Notes: a model not told the origin generated them from the sequence alone. DNA of 64,000 nt from Chitinophaga rupis (GCF_900109685.1 NZ_FOBB01000008.1:1-64000); one strand, 5' to 3'; counted from the first letter of the stretch, positions 32,349-40,759 are shown. Numbers and translations: made by a program.

Positions 32349-33204
32349 AATGATGCAGAATTAGTAATACAATGAAAGCCATGTTAGTACAGGTACCTGC
32401 CAATACGTTCATTTGCATGGTACGCTTAAAGTCCGCCCTGGAAGCATCCTTCCACACCTGTATGAGCCAGCGTATGAAAAAGAGGATAACGGGGATGAAA
32501 AATAGCTGCAATATCACAAAGTGACGAAGCTGCTGTTGTTGTTGATAATGAACAAACAACAGGCCAAAGGCAATGGCATACATGCCGGCGCAGAACAAAA
32601 AAGTGCCACGCCTGCCCAGCTTCATGCTTAAGGTGGTTACCTGGTCCTTTGCATCTGCCTCATGCTGGTACACCTGTGTAATGGGATAGAAGCCGCCTAT
32701 GAGGAAGGCTGCTGCTATGGCCGGTATCCAGGGAAAGGGCAGATCACTGTTCACTGCGGAACCATAATACACCATACAGAATACCAGTGCGCCCTGGTTC
32801 AGAATCACGGTCAGGTAACCGATGACCGGGAAACGTTTTAAACGGATGCGCCGGTTACTATAAGCCCGGGAGCAAAGGATATAACAACCTAAAGCCACTG
32901 CAAACCAGGGAGATACGAGGAATGATAGTAGAAAAGCTGCTACATCCATCCACACTGTTACATAAAACAGCTGCCGGGTAGGCTGCATGGGTTTGGCCAC
33001 ACCGCCAATGCTGCCTTCATCCCGGTCCATATAGCTGTTATAACCATTACTGGAGGGGTATAACAGCACATGCAGCAGTATAAAGATCAGGATGGCTTTG
33101 GGCCAGTTAATAGCTGGTACAAAGCTCAGCGCAAACCAGTACACCGGCATGAGGAAGTAGGAGAAAGGAAAACGCAGCAATTGTATTGTGGAGGGTTGTA
33201 GCAT
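32341..33204 (-). CDS. UbiA-family prenyltransferase-like membrane protein
   Basis: 287 residues, about eight membrane helices. First Asp-rich motif YNSYMDRDEGS (about 58-68, a variant of NxxxDxxxD) and second Asp-rich motif EADAKDQVTTLSMKLGRR (near 190-207), the two diphosphate/Mg2+ sites of aromatic prenyltransferases. Would attach an isoprenoid to an aromatic acceptor in the membrane, here perhaps the product of the type III PKS. Spaced 9 bases from YceI and overlapping the PKS by 8. The first motif is non-standard, so activity is inferred. Confidence 0.82.
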   Translation of the reverse strand: MLQPSTIQLLRFPFSYFLMPVYWFALSFVPAINWPKAILIFILLHVLLYPSSNGYNSYMDRDEGSIGGVAKPMQPTRQLFYVTVWMDVAAFLLSFLVSPWFAVALGCYILCSRAYSNRRIRLKRFPVIGYLTVILNQGALVFCMVYYGSAVNSDLPFPWIPAIAAAFLIGGFYPITQVYQHEADAKDQVTTLSMKLGRRGTFLFCAGMYAIAFGLLFVHYQQQQQLRHFVILQLFFIPVILFFIRWLIQVWKDASRADFKRTMQMNVLAGTCTNMAFIVLLILHHFG

Positions 33205-33213
33205 GCAGGGCGC

Positions 33214-33744
33214 TTATTTTTTTACGGGTACCGATATATCTACTTTAAAATCGCTACCCAGGATGAAACTGGAACCGCCTACCTTATAGTCTTCCCGGTT
33301 CACTTCTATGTTTGCGGTGAACAGGCCGCCACTGGCGGTTTTGCTGTAGTTAAAGGGCAGACTGATCTCTTTTTTAACCCCGCGTATTTCCAGGGTGCCG
33401 GTGGCCGTATACCCTTTGTCAGATTTTTTAATAGCGCTGGAAGTAAAGCGGATCAGGGGAAACTTATCGGCATACAGGTATTTTTCGCCTTTGGCGTGTT
33501 TGTTCTTTAAACCGTTGCCGGTATTTATAGAGGCTGTGCTCACGGTTACATTAAACTTTGAGCCCGGGAGGTCATTCTCGTCAAAAATAATGTCCCCTTT
33601 TAAACCTGTGAAGGTGCCCGAAGCGCCTTTGCCATCAAATTTAATGGTGTAGCCATCTGCAATTTTCCAGCTGGTGGCAACATACGTGAAGGCGGATGCT
33701 ACAAAAAATATTGCAGCCGTCAGCGTGACAGTAAATCTTTTCAT
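33214..33744 (-). CDS. YceI family protein (isoprenoid/lipid-binding)
   Basis: 176 residues from ATG 33744 (MKRFTVTLTAAIFFVASAFT, signal peptide). Lipocalin-like YceI barrel: SWKIADGYTIKFDGKGASGT, FTSSAIKK, GTLEIRGVKKEISLPF. YceI proteins bind polyisoprenoid chains such as isoprenyl quinones in the periplasm. As the first gene of the PKS operon (9 bases before UbiA) it may carry or store the operon's lipid product. Confidence 0.9.
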   Translation of the reverse strand: MKRFTVTLTAAIFFVASAFTYVATSWKIADGYTIKFDGKGASGTFTGLKGDIIFDENDLPGSKFNVTVSTASINTGNGLKNKHAKGEKYLYADKFPLIRFTSSAIKKSDKGYTATGTLEIRGVKKEISLPFNYSKTASGGLFTANIEVNREDYKVGGSSFILGSDFKVDISVPVKK

Positions 33745-33801
33745 TGTGCTCTGATTAAACGGCAAATAGTGCCCCTGAATGAATATAACAAAAAAACCGT
33801 G

Positions 33802-34902
33802 TTACTTGTTTTTGCGTTTCTTCGACGCCTTTTCTGCTTCCATTTCTTCTGCGGTTTGTGGGCGCATCAGGTTCTTTTTCCGCTGATCCTGCGGCTGCTG
33901 CAGCGGAAACTTGCCCTGGGGCAGGGCGTCGTGAAACACTTTTTCTATATGTACCCATTTTCCTCCTTTCCATTTAAACCCTTCATAATCCAGGTCAGGT
34001 ACATATGTATACGGTTTTCCCGGCTCATTGGTTGCCGATACCAGATGATCAAATACGATCATATCCATTTCGGGGTTATAACTGAGGCTGATGGTGGCTT
34101 TTTTACTGTATTCTATAATGAAGCGTTTGCGGGTAGGCTTAGGGACGGTGTCTTCTGCGTAGCTAAAGAAAGGCCCGCCAAATACGGGTTTGCCGTTCTT
34201 AAACTGCAGCATATCCACCAGTTTTTTAGTGCTGCGCAGGTTATTGGCGTCGTAGCCAAATAACGTATAGTATTCACTGTTAAAGAAATGCTGCTGTACT
34301 ATTTTATAATAGAGGCAGCCGTACCAGGCTTTGTTATCGCCTACGGTATCTACATTGGAGGTATAGTCCGAATTATCAAAAAGAGGGAACAGCTTCAGCT
34401 GCCCGTTCTTACTGTTCATTTGTATGGCGCCGTAGTGGCGGTAAAAACCATTATCGTTCTCAAGGCCCCAGGTAAAAATGCGGAAGGTGCTATCCTGCGG
34501 GTATTGTATGCTGATGCTTTGCAGGGAATCAAAGGGGAACTCAAAAGAGTAGGGCGCTTTAAGCGCGCGCACCAGCTGCGGTATGAACTGGTCGCTGGCC
34601 CGCTGGCGTATGTCTTCTGTTTTACCGTTTAAAATAGTATCAGCTACCCGCTGCAGGGAATCCTGCTGTTTTGCGAGCAGGGTACTGTCTGCCGGGCGCA
34701 GGTGCTGCGCCTTTGCGGCTATACAGGTGAAGAGCCCTATTAGCAGGAGGCAAACTGATTGAGCAAAAAGCTTAAAGCAGAAAGCAAAAAGCTTAATGCC
34801 GTTTGATGGAGCAAAAAGCTTAAAGCAGAAAGCTAAAAGCTTAATGCCGTTTGTTTTATGTGTAATGTGCTGAATGTTTAACGCTGCCTGCATTCTGTTC
34901 AA
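33802..34902 (-). CDS. Exported hypothetical protein with repeat-derived N-terminus
   Basis: 366 residues. After an odd N-terminal stretch a hydrophobic segment ends in a signal-peptidase-like site (VCLLLIGLFTCIAAKAQ, about residues 50-66); the mature part (Gln-rich, then mixed) has no recognised domain and ends in a basic tail (KASKKRKNK). Residues about 18-48 contain a tandem repeat of about 15 residues (NGIKLLAFCFKLFAP / NGIKLFAFCFKLFAQ) coded by a family A heptad array. No in-frame ATG lies between the repeats and the signal segment, so the repeat DNA must be part of the gene, or a non-ATG start is used. Lies 57 bases before YceI and could lead that operon. Confidence 0.65.
   Translation of the reverse strand: MNRMQAALNIQHITHKTNGIKLLAFCFKLFAPSNGIKLFAFCFKLFAQSVCLLLIGLFTCIAAKAQHLRPADSTLLAKQQDSLQRVADTILNGKTEDIRQRASDQFIPQLVRALKAPYSFEFPFDSLQSISIQYPQDSTFRIFTWGLENDNGFYRHYGAIQMNSKNGQLKLFPLFDNSDYTSNVDTVGDNKAWYGCLYYKIVQQHFFNSEYYTLFGYDANNLRSTKKLVDMLQFKNGKPVFGGPFFSYAEDTVPKPTRKRFIIEYSKKATISLSYNPEMDMIVFDHLVSATNEPGKPYTYVPDLDYEGFKWKGGKWVHIEKVFHDALPQGKFPLQQPQDQRKKNLMRPQTAEEMEAEKASKKRKNK
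34758..34851 (-). repeat. Heptad repeat family A inside the 5' end of a gene
   Basis: Seen on the plus strand as AAAGCTT, AAAGCAG, AAAGCAA, AAAGCTT, AATGCCG, then a second near-identical copy after TTTGATGGAGCAA. The two 45-base blocks give the tandem 15-residue repeat in the N-terminus of the gene at 33802-34902. Confidence 0.8.
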
Positions 34903-34954
34903 TTGCTGTATGTTTAACGCTATGTGCAGTATTTTTGTTATGTGTTCCTGGGAA

Positions 34955-35060
34955 AAGCCTAAAGCGCAAAGCTGAAAGCTTAATGCTGTTTGTTTTATTC
35001 CATATGCTTAAGGCTTTTAGCCTTCGGCTTTGTGCTTTACGCTTTATGCTTTCGGCTTTA
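34955..35060 (-). repeat. Heptad repeat family A between two minus-strand genes
   Basis: AAAGCCT, AAAGCGC, AAAGCTG, AAAGCTT on the left (34956-34982), and the inverse orientation (AAGGCTTTTAGCC, GCTTTGTGCTTTACGCTTTATGC) on the right (35009-35052). The two arms could form a long hairpin. The last residues (KPKA) and stop codon of the glycosyltransferase at 35044 are read in this array. Confidence 0.75.
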
Positions 35061-36192
35061 CACCTTCCGCAAGTGCATGTATTTCAGCGGCCAGGCGGCT
35101 CCAGGAGTATTTTTGTTTTTCTTCCTGTACGCCGGCTGTCATAGCAGCTTCCCGGTCCTCTACATAATACTTTTCTACGGCAGCTGCAATGGAGGCCGGT
35201 TCCGGCTCACAAATGAAGCCTACTTTGCCATCCGGGATGGTTTCTGCCAGCCCGCCCACATTGGTCACCACCATGGGCTTTTCAAAGTGGTAGGCTATCT
35301 GTGAAATGCCGCTCTGGGTGGCGCTTTTATACGGCTGTACCACCAGGTCGGCCGCACGGAAATAATACTTTACATCGTCGTTGGGAATGAAGTCGGTATG
35401 CAGCAGCACCTTATCGCCCAGCTGGTGTTGTGCGATCAGCTGATGATAGGGGGCGGCATCTTCATAAAACTCCCCGGCTACTATTAAATGAATGTCCAGC
35501 TTACGCAGGCGTTCATCTGCCATAGCCTGCAGTAAAAGGTCCAGCCCTTTGTAGGGGCGTATGAAGCCAAAGAACAGGATGTACCGTTTACCGGCATCCA
35601 GCTTCAGGTGAGCCCTGGCAGCGGATTTAGGTATTAATTCCCCATAGCTGTCGTAAATAGGATGGGGGATGAGCGATGCCTTTTTTACGGGCTCAAACTG
35701 CCGCAGGTCGTTGATCACAGACTGGCTCATGGCTACAAATACATCCACCGGTTTCAGGAAGTAGCGGGTAAAGGCTACATCGCCGAACCTTTTTTCATGC
35801 GGTACTACGTTATCCAGCATACCCACTATACGGATATTGCTGCCTTTTTTAGCGATGCGTAATATAGTGCCCAGGCAGGGCCCCATAATGGGCAGCCAGT
35901 ATCTTACAATAATAATGTCAGGATTGAAGCGGCGTATTTTGCGGCCGGTGATCCACCAGTTCAGCGGATTAACAGAGTTTACGATACGGCGGATCCGCAG
36001 GTGTGCGGGCGGAGGATCTGTTGAATACTGGCTTTTGCCGGGGAACATGAAACCAGGATACTGTACGGTGAAGGTCCAGATATCTACATCGTCTGTTTGC
36101 TGCAGCTCTTCGGCCAGCCTTTCGTTATAAGCTGCCAGGCCGCCCCGGAAGGGGTAGGCGGTGCCGAGTATGAGGATCTTCGATTTATTCAA
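35044..36192 (-). CDS. Glycosyltransferase family 4
   Basis: 382 residues, GT-B fold. N-terminal Gly-rich loop after the first strand (ILILGTAYPFRGGLAAYNER), later ILFFGFIRPYKGLDLLLQAM (start of the second domain) and the nucleotide-sugar region SATQSGISQIAYHFEKPMVVTNVGG ending in a Glu (LAETI), as in GT4 enzymes. Likely acts in surface glycan synthesis. The GT2 gene at 36338 lies upstream on the same strand, separated by 145 bases of repeats. C-terminus VKPKA is coded by the family A array, whose TAA is the stop. Confidence 0.87.
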   Translation of the reverse strand: MNKSKILILGTAYPFRGGLAAYNERLAEELQQTDDVDIWTFTVQYPGFMFPGKSQYSTDPPPAHLRIRRIVNSVNPLNWWITGRKIRRFNPDIIIVRYWLPIMGPCLGTILRIAKKGSNIRIVGMLDNVVPHEKRFGDVAFTRYFLKPVDVFVAMSQSVINDLRQFEPVKKASLIPHPIYDSYGELIPKSAARAHLKLDAGKRYILFFGFIRPYKGLDLLLQAMADERLRKLDIHLIVAGEFYEDAAPYHQLIAQHQLGDKVLLHTDFIPNDDVKYYFRAADLVVQPYKSATQSGISQIAYHFEKPMVVTNVGGLAETIPDGKVGFICEPEPASIAAAVEKYYVEDREAAMTAGVQEEKQKYSWSRLAAEIHALAEGVKPKA

Positions 36193-36193
36193 A

Positions 36194-36336
36194 GCTTACA
36201 ATTATCAATTACGAATTACGCTTAACGCCGAATGCTTAACGCTGATTATGTCAGGTTTGTTGAGCGCGGATATACGGGCGGCTACATTGGCGTTCGGCGT
36301 TCAGCATTTTGCATTCAGCCCCAATTCGTAATTATT
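36194..36336 (-). repeat. Mixed heptad repeats (families B and A) between GT genes
   Basis: Left: AATTATC, AATTACG, AATTACG, then GCTTAAC, GCCGAAT, GCTTAAC, GCTGATT. Right: the inverse order, GCGTTCGGCGTTCAGC, GCATTCAGCC, then AATTCGTAATTATT just after the stop codon of the GT2 gene. The two halves are roughly inverted copies. The family A-type units here have a GCTGAAC/GCCGAAT flavour. Confidence 0.75.
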
Positions 36337-36337
36337 T

Positions 36338-37285
36338 TCAACTAATTTTTTCTTCAATGAGGTATGTATTCCGTTCCGGAGCATTGCGGGCTACAAGCTC
36401 GCCAATAAAACCGGTGAGGAAGAGCTGTGAACCTATGATCATGAACAGGATGGCCAGGTAAAAGATAGGCCGGTCCGTCATGTTGTACCGGTCAAAAGCA
36501 ATTTTGGCAAAGCCCAGGTAAAAGGCAATCCCAAAACCTAAGAGGAAGAACACGGTGCCCAGCGCGCCAAACAGGTGCATAGGGCGTTTCCCAAACTTAC
36601 CGATGAACATAATGGAGGCCAGGTCCAGGAAACCATTAATAAAACGTTCCAGTCCAAACTTGGTAACACCGTATTTGCGGGCGCGGTGCTCTACAGGCTT
36701 TTCGCCTATCTTGCTAAAGCCGGCCCATTTGGCGATCACGGGTATATAGCGGTGCATTTCTCCATACACCTCAATAGACTTCACCACTTTTTTGCGGTAG
36801 GATTTCAGGCCGCAGTTCATATCGTGCAGCGCTACTCCGCTCATTTTTGTGGTGGTCCAGTTATAGAGCTTACTGGGCAGGTTTTTGGTGAGTGCGTTAT
36901 CGTAGCGTTTCTTTTTCCAGCCGCTTACCAGGTCGTAGCCATCCTCCACTATCATGCGATACAGTTCCGGCACTTCATCGGGGCTATCCTGTAGGTCGGC
37001 ATCCATGGTAATGATCACATTGCCCTGTGCTGCGCGGAAGCCTTCATTCAAGGCGGCGGACTTGCCATAGTTACGGCGGAAGCGGATGGCTTTAATATGC
37101 TGCGGGTCGGCGGCTGCCAGGCGCTGTATCACTTCCCAGGAGCTATCCGTGCTACCGTCGTCCACCATCCATATGTCGTAGGTGAAGTTGTTTTCCTGCA
37201 TCACACGATCAATCCAGGCAACAAGTTCCGGCAAAGATTCTTCTTCGTTTTTTAATGGAACGATAACGGATATGTCTAAACTCAT
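36338..37285 (-). CDS. Glycosyltransferase family 2 (DPM1/GtrB-like)
   Basis: 315 residues. GT-A domain with VIVPLKNEEESLPELV, VDDGSTDSSWEVI and the DXD-type ITMDADLQDSPDEV; two C-terminal membrane helices (about residues 230-255 and 265-290). This layout is typical of polyprenyl-phosphate glycosyltransferases that make lipid-linked sugar donors. With the GT4 gene downstream it may serve a cell-surface glycan pathway. Ends in TGA followed directly by a family B repeat. Confidence 0.9.
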   Translation of the reverse strand: MSLDISVIVPLKNEEESLPELVAWIDRVMQENNFTYDIWMVDDGSTDSSWEVIQRLAAADPQHIKAIRFRRNYGKSAALNEGFRAAQGNVIITMDADLQDSPDEVPELYRMIVEDGYDLVSGWKKKRYDNALTKNLPSKLYNWTTTKMSGVALHDMNCGLKSYRKKVVKSIEVYGEMHRYIPVIAKWAGFSKIGEKPVEHRARKYGVTKFGLERFINGFLDLASIMFIGKFGKRPMHLFGALGTVFFLLGFGIAFYLGFAKIAFDRYNMTDRPIFYLAILFMIIGSQLFLTGFIGELVARNAPERNTYLIEEKIS

Positions 37286-37299
37286 AGTCTGGATATTTT

Positions 37300-37412
37300 T
37301 TAATTACGCTGAACGCCGAATGCTGAATGCTTTACGCTAATGCAGCGGGGCGGTAGGTCCGCACCCGGACATAACATAATCAGCGTTAAGCATCAGGCGT
37401 TCAGCGTTCAGC
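37300..37412 (-). repeat. Heptad repeat family A variant between GT2 and DUF4199
   Basis: ACGCTGA, ACGCCGA, ATGCTGA, ATGCTTT, ACGCTAATGC at 37304-37340 and the inverse CAGCGTTAAGCATCAGGCG, TTCAGCG, TTCAGCG at 37381-37411. Two arms in inverted orientation around a 40-base centre. Confidence 0.7.
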
Positions 37413-37418
37413 GTATTC

Positions 37419-37922
37419 CTATAACTGCGGCTGTTGTACGTTCGGGTTCTTTTTGGCTACGGCTGCACCTATAAGGGATGCAATGGCGCCAAAGAACAGG
37501 GTACCGAAAATACCGCCGGCTAATACAAATACCATGAACATCTTACTGGTCATGGCAATGGCTTTTTCTATCACATCATCTGACTGTCCCTGTTTTTCCA
37601 TCTGCCTGCGGGCCTCCTCCAGCGCCTTTTCCTTAATATCCGGGAAAATAAGGATGAACACCACGGAGAACAGCACGGTAACCAGTGCTATAAGGGACGT
37701 GGTTTTGAACCCGTTTGCAAAAACGTTGCCAAAGGTCACATTCCCGTCATTCAGCTTTGCAAATTGGGTGCAGGTAAAAATAACGCCAACAAATATTACA
37801 ACCGTGCTTACCCATTTTACCCAACTCTCTGTGCTGAGGTTCAGCACATAAAAAAGTACAGATAACAGAATAAGGATTGCGCTGATAACCAATCCATACT
37901 GAAGATGGTTGCTTTTGTGCAT
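37419..37922 (-). CDS. DUF4199 membrane protein
   Basis: 167 residues, four predicted membrane helices (about 9-26, 35-52, 73-95, 127-152). The pattern GNVTFGNVFANGFKTTSLIALV after helix 2 is characteristic of DUF4199, a Bacteroidota family of unknown function. A charged cytoplasmic or periplasmic loop (EEARRQMEKQGQSDD) lies between helices 3 and 4. It is 20 bases downstream of the dihydroorotase-like gene, so these two are probably cotranscribed. A second member lies at 51172-51711. Confidence 0.82.
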   Translation of the reverse strand: MHKSNHLQYGLVISAILILLSVLFYVLNLSTESWVKWVSTVVIFVGVIFTCTQFAKLNDGNVTFGNVFANGFKTTSLIALVTVLFSVVFILIFPDIKEKALEEARRQMEKQGQSDDVIEKAIAMTSKMFMVFVLAGGIFGTLFFGAIASLIGAAVAKKNPNVQQPQL

Positions 37923-37942
37923 AGTAGTAAGGTTTATAAGGA

Positions 37943-39205
37943 TTAAGAAAACAGTACCTGATTATTATTGATAACCGCTTTCACTTTGCCTGTTAACTCC
38001 GCGCCAATATACGGTGAATTTTTAGACCGGGAAGCAATATCCGCGCTGGTGAACGTCCAGTTGGTATCCGGTTCAAATACAGTGAGGTTTTCCAGCTCTC
38101 CTTTATTAAATTCCGGTATGGGAAGGTTAAAGATGCGGCGTGGGTTTATGGTGAGCATTTGTATAAGCTGTGGCAGGGGCAGCTGGGGAATATGTCTACG
38201 GATCGCCCCAAAGCAGGTCTCTAATCCTATCATTCCATTCTTTGCATATTCAAATTCCAGCTGTTTGGCATCCCAGTCCTGCGGTTGGTGGTGGGTGGCA
38301 AAACAATCCACCACGCCATTCACCACGGCCTCTTTCAGCGCGGCAACATCTTCTTCGCTGCGCAGGGGCGGGTTTACTTTAAGATGGGTATCGTAGTTCC
38401 GGAGGTCTGCGTCTGTAAAAGAGAGGTGATAAGGTGTAACGGAGCAGGTAACCTTTATACCTTCTTCCTTTGCCTGGGCAATGAGCGCTATACCTTTGGC
38501 AGTGCTTACGCCGGTAATGTGCAGCTTAGAACCGGTATACCGTGCCAGCTCGAGGTCGCGCTGAATGATCAGCTCTTCGGCCAGGGCGGGTTTGCCGGGC
38601 ATGCCCAGCTGGGTGGAGTGGATGCCTTCGTGCATAAGGCCATGGGCGGAGATGCTCTGATCATCCGGCAGCTGTATAATGGTGCCATCAAAGGCTTTTA
38701 CATATTGCAGGGCTTTCAGCAGCAGGCCGGGGGATTGTACGGGCTTAATACCGTCGGAAAAGGCAGCGGCGCCGGCTTCCTGCATCTCGTACATTTCCGC
38801 CAGAGAGGTGCCTTCCAGGTTTTTGGTAATGGCGCCTATGGGCAGCACCTGTACAGGGCCACGGCTGGTATTGCTGAGCACATAGCTGATCTGCGGTTTA
38901 GTGTGCAGGGCGGGCTGGGTATTGGGCACTATCATTACCGTGGTAAAACCGCCCCTGGCTGCTGCCAGTGAACCGGTTTGCAGGTCTTCCTTATGCTCCT
39001 GGCCGGGATCGCAGAAATGGGCAAAAACGTCCATCCAGCCCATAGATACGTGGAGGTTATTGCCTGTAATGATTGTTACATTATCCGCCTTAATTTCTGC
39101 GGCTACCTTGCTCACCCTGCCATCTGCTACTAAAATGTCCATCGGCTGCCCTGAGAAAGGATCATTCGGGGCGATAACGACTGCTTTTTTAATTAATATC
39201 TGCAT
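37943..39205 (-). CDS. Dihydroorotase homologue with degenerate metal site
   Basis: 420 residues from ATG 39205 (MQILIKKAVVIAPNDPFSGQ). Amidohydrolase fold of the DHOase class, but key ligands are altered: the usual D-x-H-x-H-x-R-x-P-G appears as D59-V-F-A-H-F-C-D-P-G, so the first His is Phe61 and the substrate Arg is Cys65; the usual TDHAPH appears as THHQPQ. By family knowledge such proteins are often catalytically inactive (PyrX-like) and support aspartate carbamoyltransferase, or act on another substrate. No other pyrimidine genes are in the window. Confidence 0.8.
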   Translation of the reverse strand: MQILIKKAVVIAPNDPFSGQPMDILVADGRVSKVAAEIKADNVTIITGNNLHVSMGWMDVFAHFCDPGQEHKEDLQTGSLAAARGGFTTVMIVPNTQPALHTKPQISYVLSNTSRGPVQVLPIGAITKNLEGTSLAEMYEMQEAGAAAFSDGIKPVQSPGLLLKALQYVKAFDGTIIQLPDDQSISAHGLMHEGIHSTQLGMPGKPALAEELIIQRDLELARYTGSKLHITGVSTAKGIALIAQAKEEGIKVTCSVTPYHLSFTDADLRNYDTHLKVNPPLRSEEDVAALKEAVVNGVVDCFATHHQPQDWDAKQLEFEYAKNGMIGLETCFGAIRRHIPQLPLPQLIQMLTINPRRIFNLPIPEFNKGELENLTVFEPDTNWTFTSADIASRSKNSPYIGAELTGKVKAVINNNQVLFS

Positions 39206-39269
39206 GCTGTAAAATAAAACCTGGCTGTAAGAATAATGCTTGTCCAAAAAAGTGCAGGGCAAAAATAGG

Positions 39270-39408
39270 AAAATTACGAATTGTCAATTACGAATTACGA
39301 ATTAATGCAGCGAAGGATCGGGCAGAGGGATATTTAAGTATTACGAATTAAGAATATTTTGAAGCATTTCCAACAATTCGTAATTGAATAATTCGTAATT
39401 CAATTACA
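39270..39408 (-). repeat. Heptad repeat family B, two clusters
   Basis: 39272-39304: AATTACG, AATTGTC, AATTACG, AATTACG, AATTAAT. 39374-39408: inverse orientation, AATTCGT, AATTGAAT, AATTCGT, AATTCAATTAC, ending at the stop codon of the DCC gene (GTG-TAA followed by TTGAATTACG on the minus strand). Confidence 0.8.
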
Positions 39409-39808
39409 CCAGCCGCTCCCGCATTTCAAGGGTGGGCAGGGCGCAGGCCTGCCTGCGTACCAGCTGGTGGCGGCGCCGGGCTATCCAGTTATATACCGGG
39501 TTGCTGATAAAAGCGGGAATGCAGCTTAGCAGCCAGCCGGCCAGGCCGAACGGCTGCCGGCACCCGCGCAGAATACGGGCTATGGCAGCCGTCCGGGTAT
39601 ATGCTTTGCCATGCTGCACCAGGTAAATGGTACCGGCGTCTGTACCGGTGGCCAGGGGCAGCCCATGCTGCCGGGCCAGGGCCTGAAAACAGGCGCTTTG
39701 CTGGTCGCAGAGGCGGAAATGTACCCGGTCCATGCGGATAACCCAGCGTATAAAGCCGTTGCAAAAGGCACAGCTCCCATCGAATAATATGATCTTATCT
39801 GCCTGCAT
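39404..39808 (-). CDS. DCC-family thiol-disulfide oxidoreductase-like protein (DUF393)
   Basis: 134 residues from ATG 39808 (MQADKIILFDGSCAFCNGFI); an earlier Met at 39838 would overlap the HTTM gene by 44 bases instead of 14. The DCC signature is clear: DGSCAFCNGF with the CxxC pair at about 13-16 and later RLCDQQS. Redox partner or substrate unknown. The stop-start overlap with HTTM indicates a functional link. Confidence 0.85.
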   Translation of the reverse strand: MQADKIILFDGSCAFCNGFIRWVIRMDRVHFRLCDQQSACFQALARQHGLPLATGTDAGTIYLVQHGKAYTRTAAIARILRGCRQPFGLAGWLLSCIPAFISNPVYNWIARRRHQLVRRQACALPTLEMRERLV

Positions 39809-40748
39809 ATACCTGCGGTTCAGGATGAAATTCCGCAAAGGTAGGTAATTTCCACTTGGCTTTCCGGTTTATGCGGCTTATCAGCTTATTCAGGAAGGCC
39901 TGCCATTCCTCATCTTTAAAAAAGAAGCCATAGGTCATGATGAAAATGATCTCGAACCCATAGATCATCATAAACACATAAATACCCAGGTGCAGGGCAA
40001 TGCCACAGAGCACTACAGCAAGGCGGGTCTTTTTAAACCATACCAGCACAGGGAAGTACACTTCCACGATCAGGGTAAAATATGTGGAGATGGTAACGAA
40101 TACGCCGTTCTTGGCCAGGAAATCGTTCCAGGGCGTACCCTTGAAACGGCCAATGCTAAAAGTATAATAAGTGGCCACACCATTGAACCATACCTCGGCA
40201 TGGATCTTATGCCAGGCCGACCAGAAATAGATCATACAAAAGTGCAGGGTAATGGCCCGCACACACAGGTTGCTGCCTAGGTTCGACAGCTGCCGCAATG
40301 TTTGGTTCTTAAACTGCCCGGCTTTGATGCTGAAGTACTGGTAGCTGTCGGCAAAAACCATGTACAGCATAATAAACTTCATCAGGTTATCGCCGCCATT
40401 CAGCACCAGGTTGCACATGCGCTGCAGGGTTTCATAACAAAGGAACAGCAGCAGGGCGGTAAAATGTTTCCCTATACCAAACAGGTATAATACAATGATC
40501 AGCAGGTAGGCGGTAATGAACCACTGGTAATGCTCCCGCAAAAAATGGGTGGGGATGCCCAGCAGCTCTGTAATAAAGGTAGGTACCGGCGATACAAAGG
40601 AATTGGCGCCATACAGGATATCCAGGTAGGCCCACTGGAAAAGGATGGTTTTAATTAAATGAAAACAAACAAAGATGCGGAATACCGCGAGGTAAAAGGA
40701 ATAGCGGTTCTTTTCCTCTAAACTGAGCAGGTATTTAAACAGTGCCAT
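39795..40748 (-). CDS. HTTM-domain membrane protein (vitamin K carboxylase-like)
   Basis: 317 residues, about seven to eight helices. Opens LLSLEEKNRYSFYLAVFRIFVCFHLIK, matching the HTTM (horizontally transferred transmembrane) domain found in vitamin K-dependent gamma-carboxylases. The carboxylase lumenal part is absent, so carboxylation cannot be inferred. Located between a small membrane-anchored protein gene (11 bases upstream) and the DCC gene (overlapping), forming a three-gene unit. Confidence 0.82.
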   Translation of the reverse strand: MALFKYLLSLEEKNRYSFYLAVFRIFVCFHLIKTILFQWAYLDILYGANSFVSPVPTFITELLGIPTHFLREHYQWFITAYLLIIVLYLFGIGKHFTALLLFLCYETLQRMCNLVLNGGDNLMKFIMLYMVFADSYQYFSIKAGQFKNQTLRQLSNLGSNLCVRAITLHFCMIYFWSAWHKIHAEVWFNGVATYYTFSIGRFKGTPWNDFLAKNGVFVTISTYFTLIVEVYFPVLVWFKKTRLAVVLCGIALHLGIYVFMMIYGFEIIFIMTYGFFFKDEEWQAFLNKLISRINRKAKWKLPTFAEFHPEPQVYAGR

Positions 40749-40759
40749 GGTGTACGGTT

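Noticed and set aside
39270-39408. AATTACG repeats as IS terminal repeats or attachment sites
   Set aside because: No transposase or integrase lies between them, and copies occur as short 7-nt steps at many gene ends.
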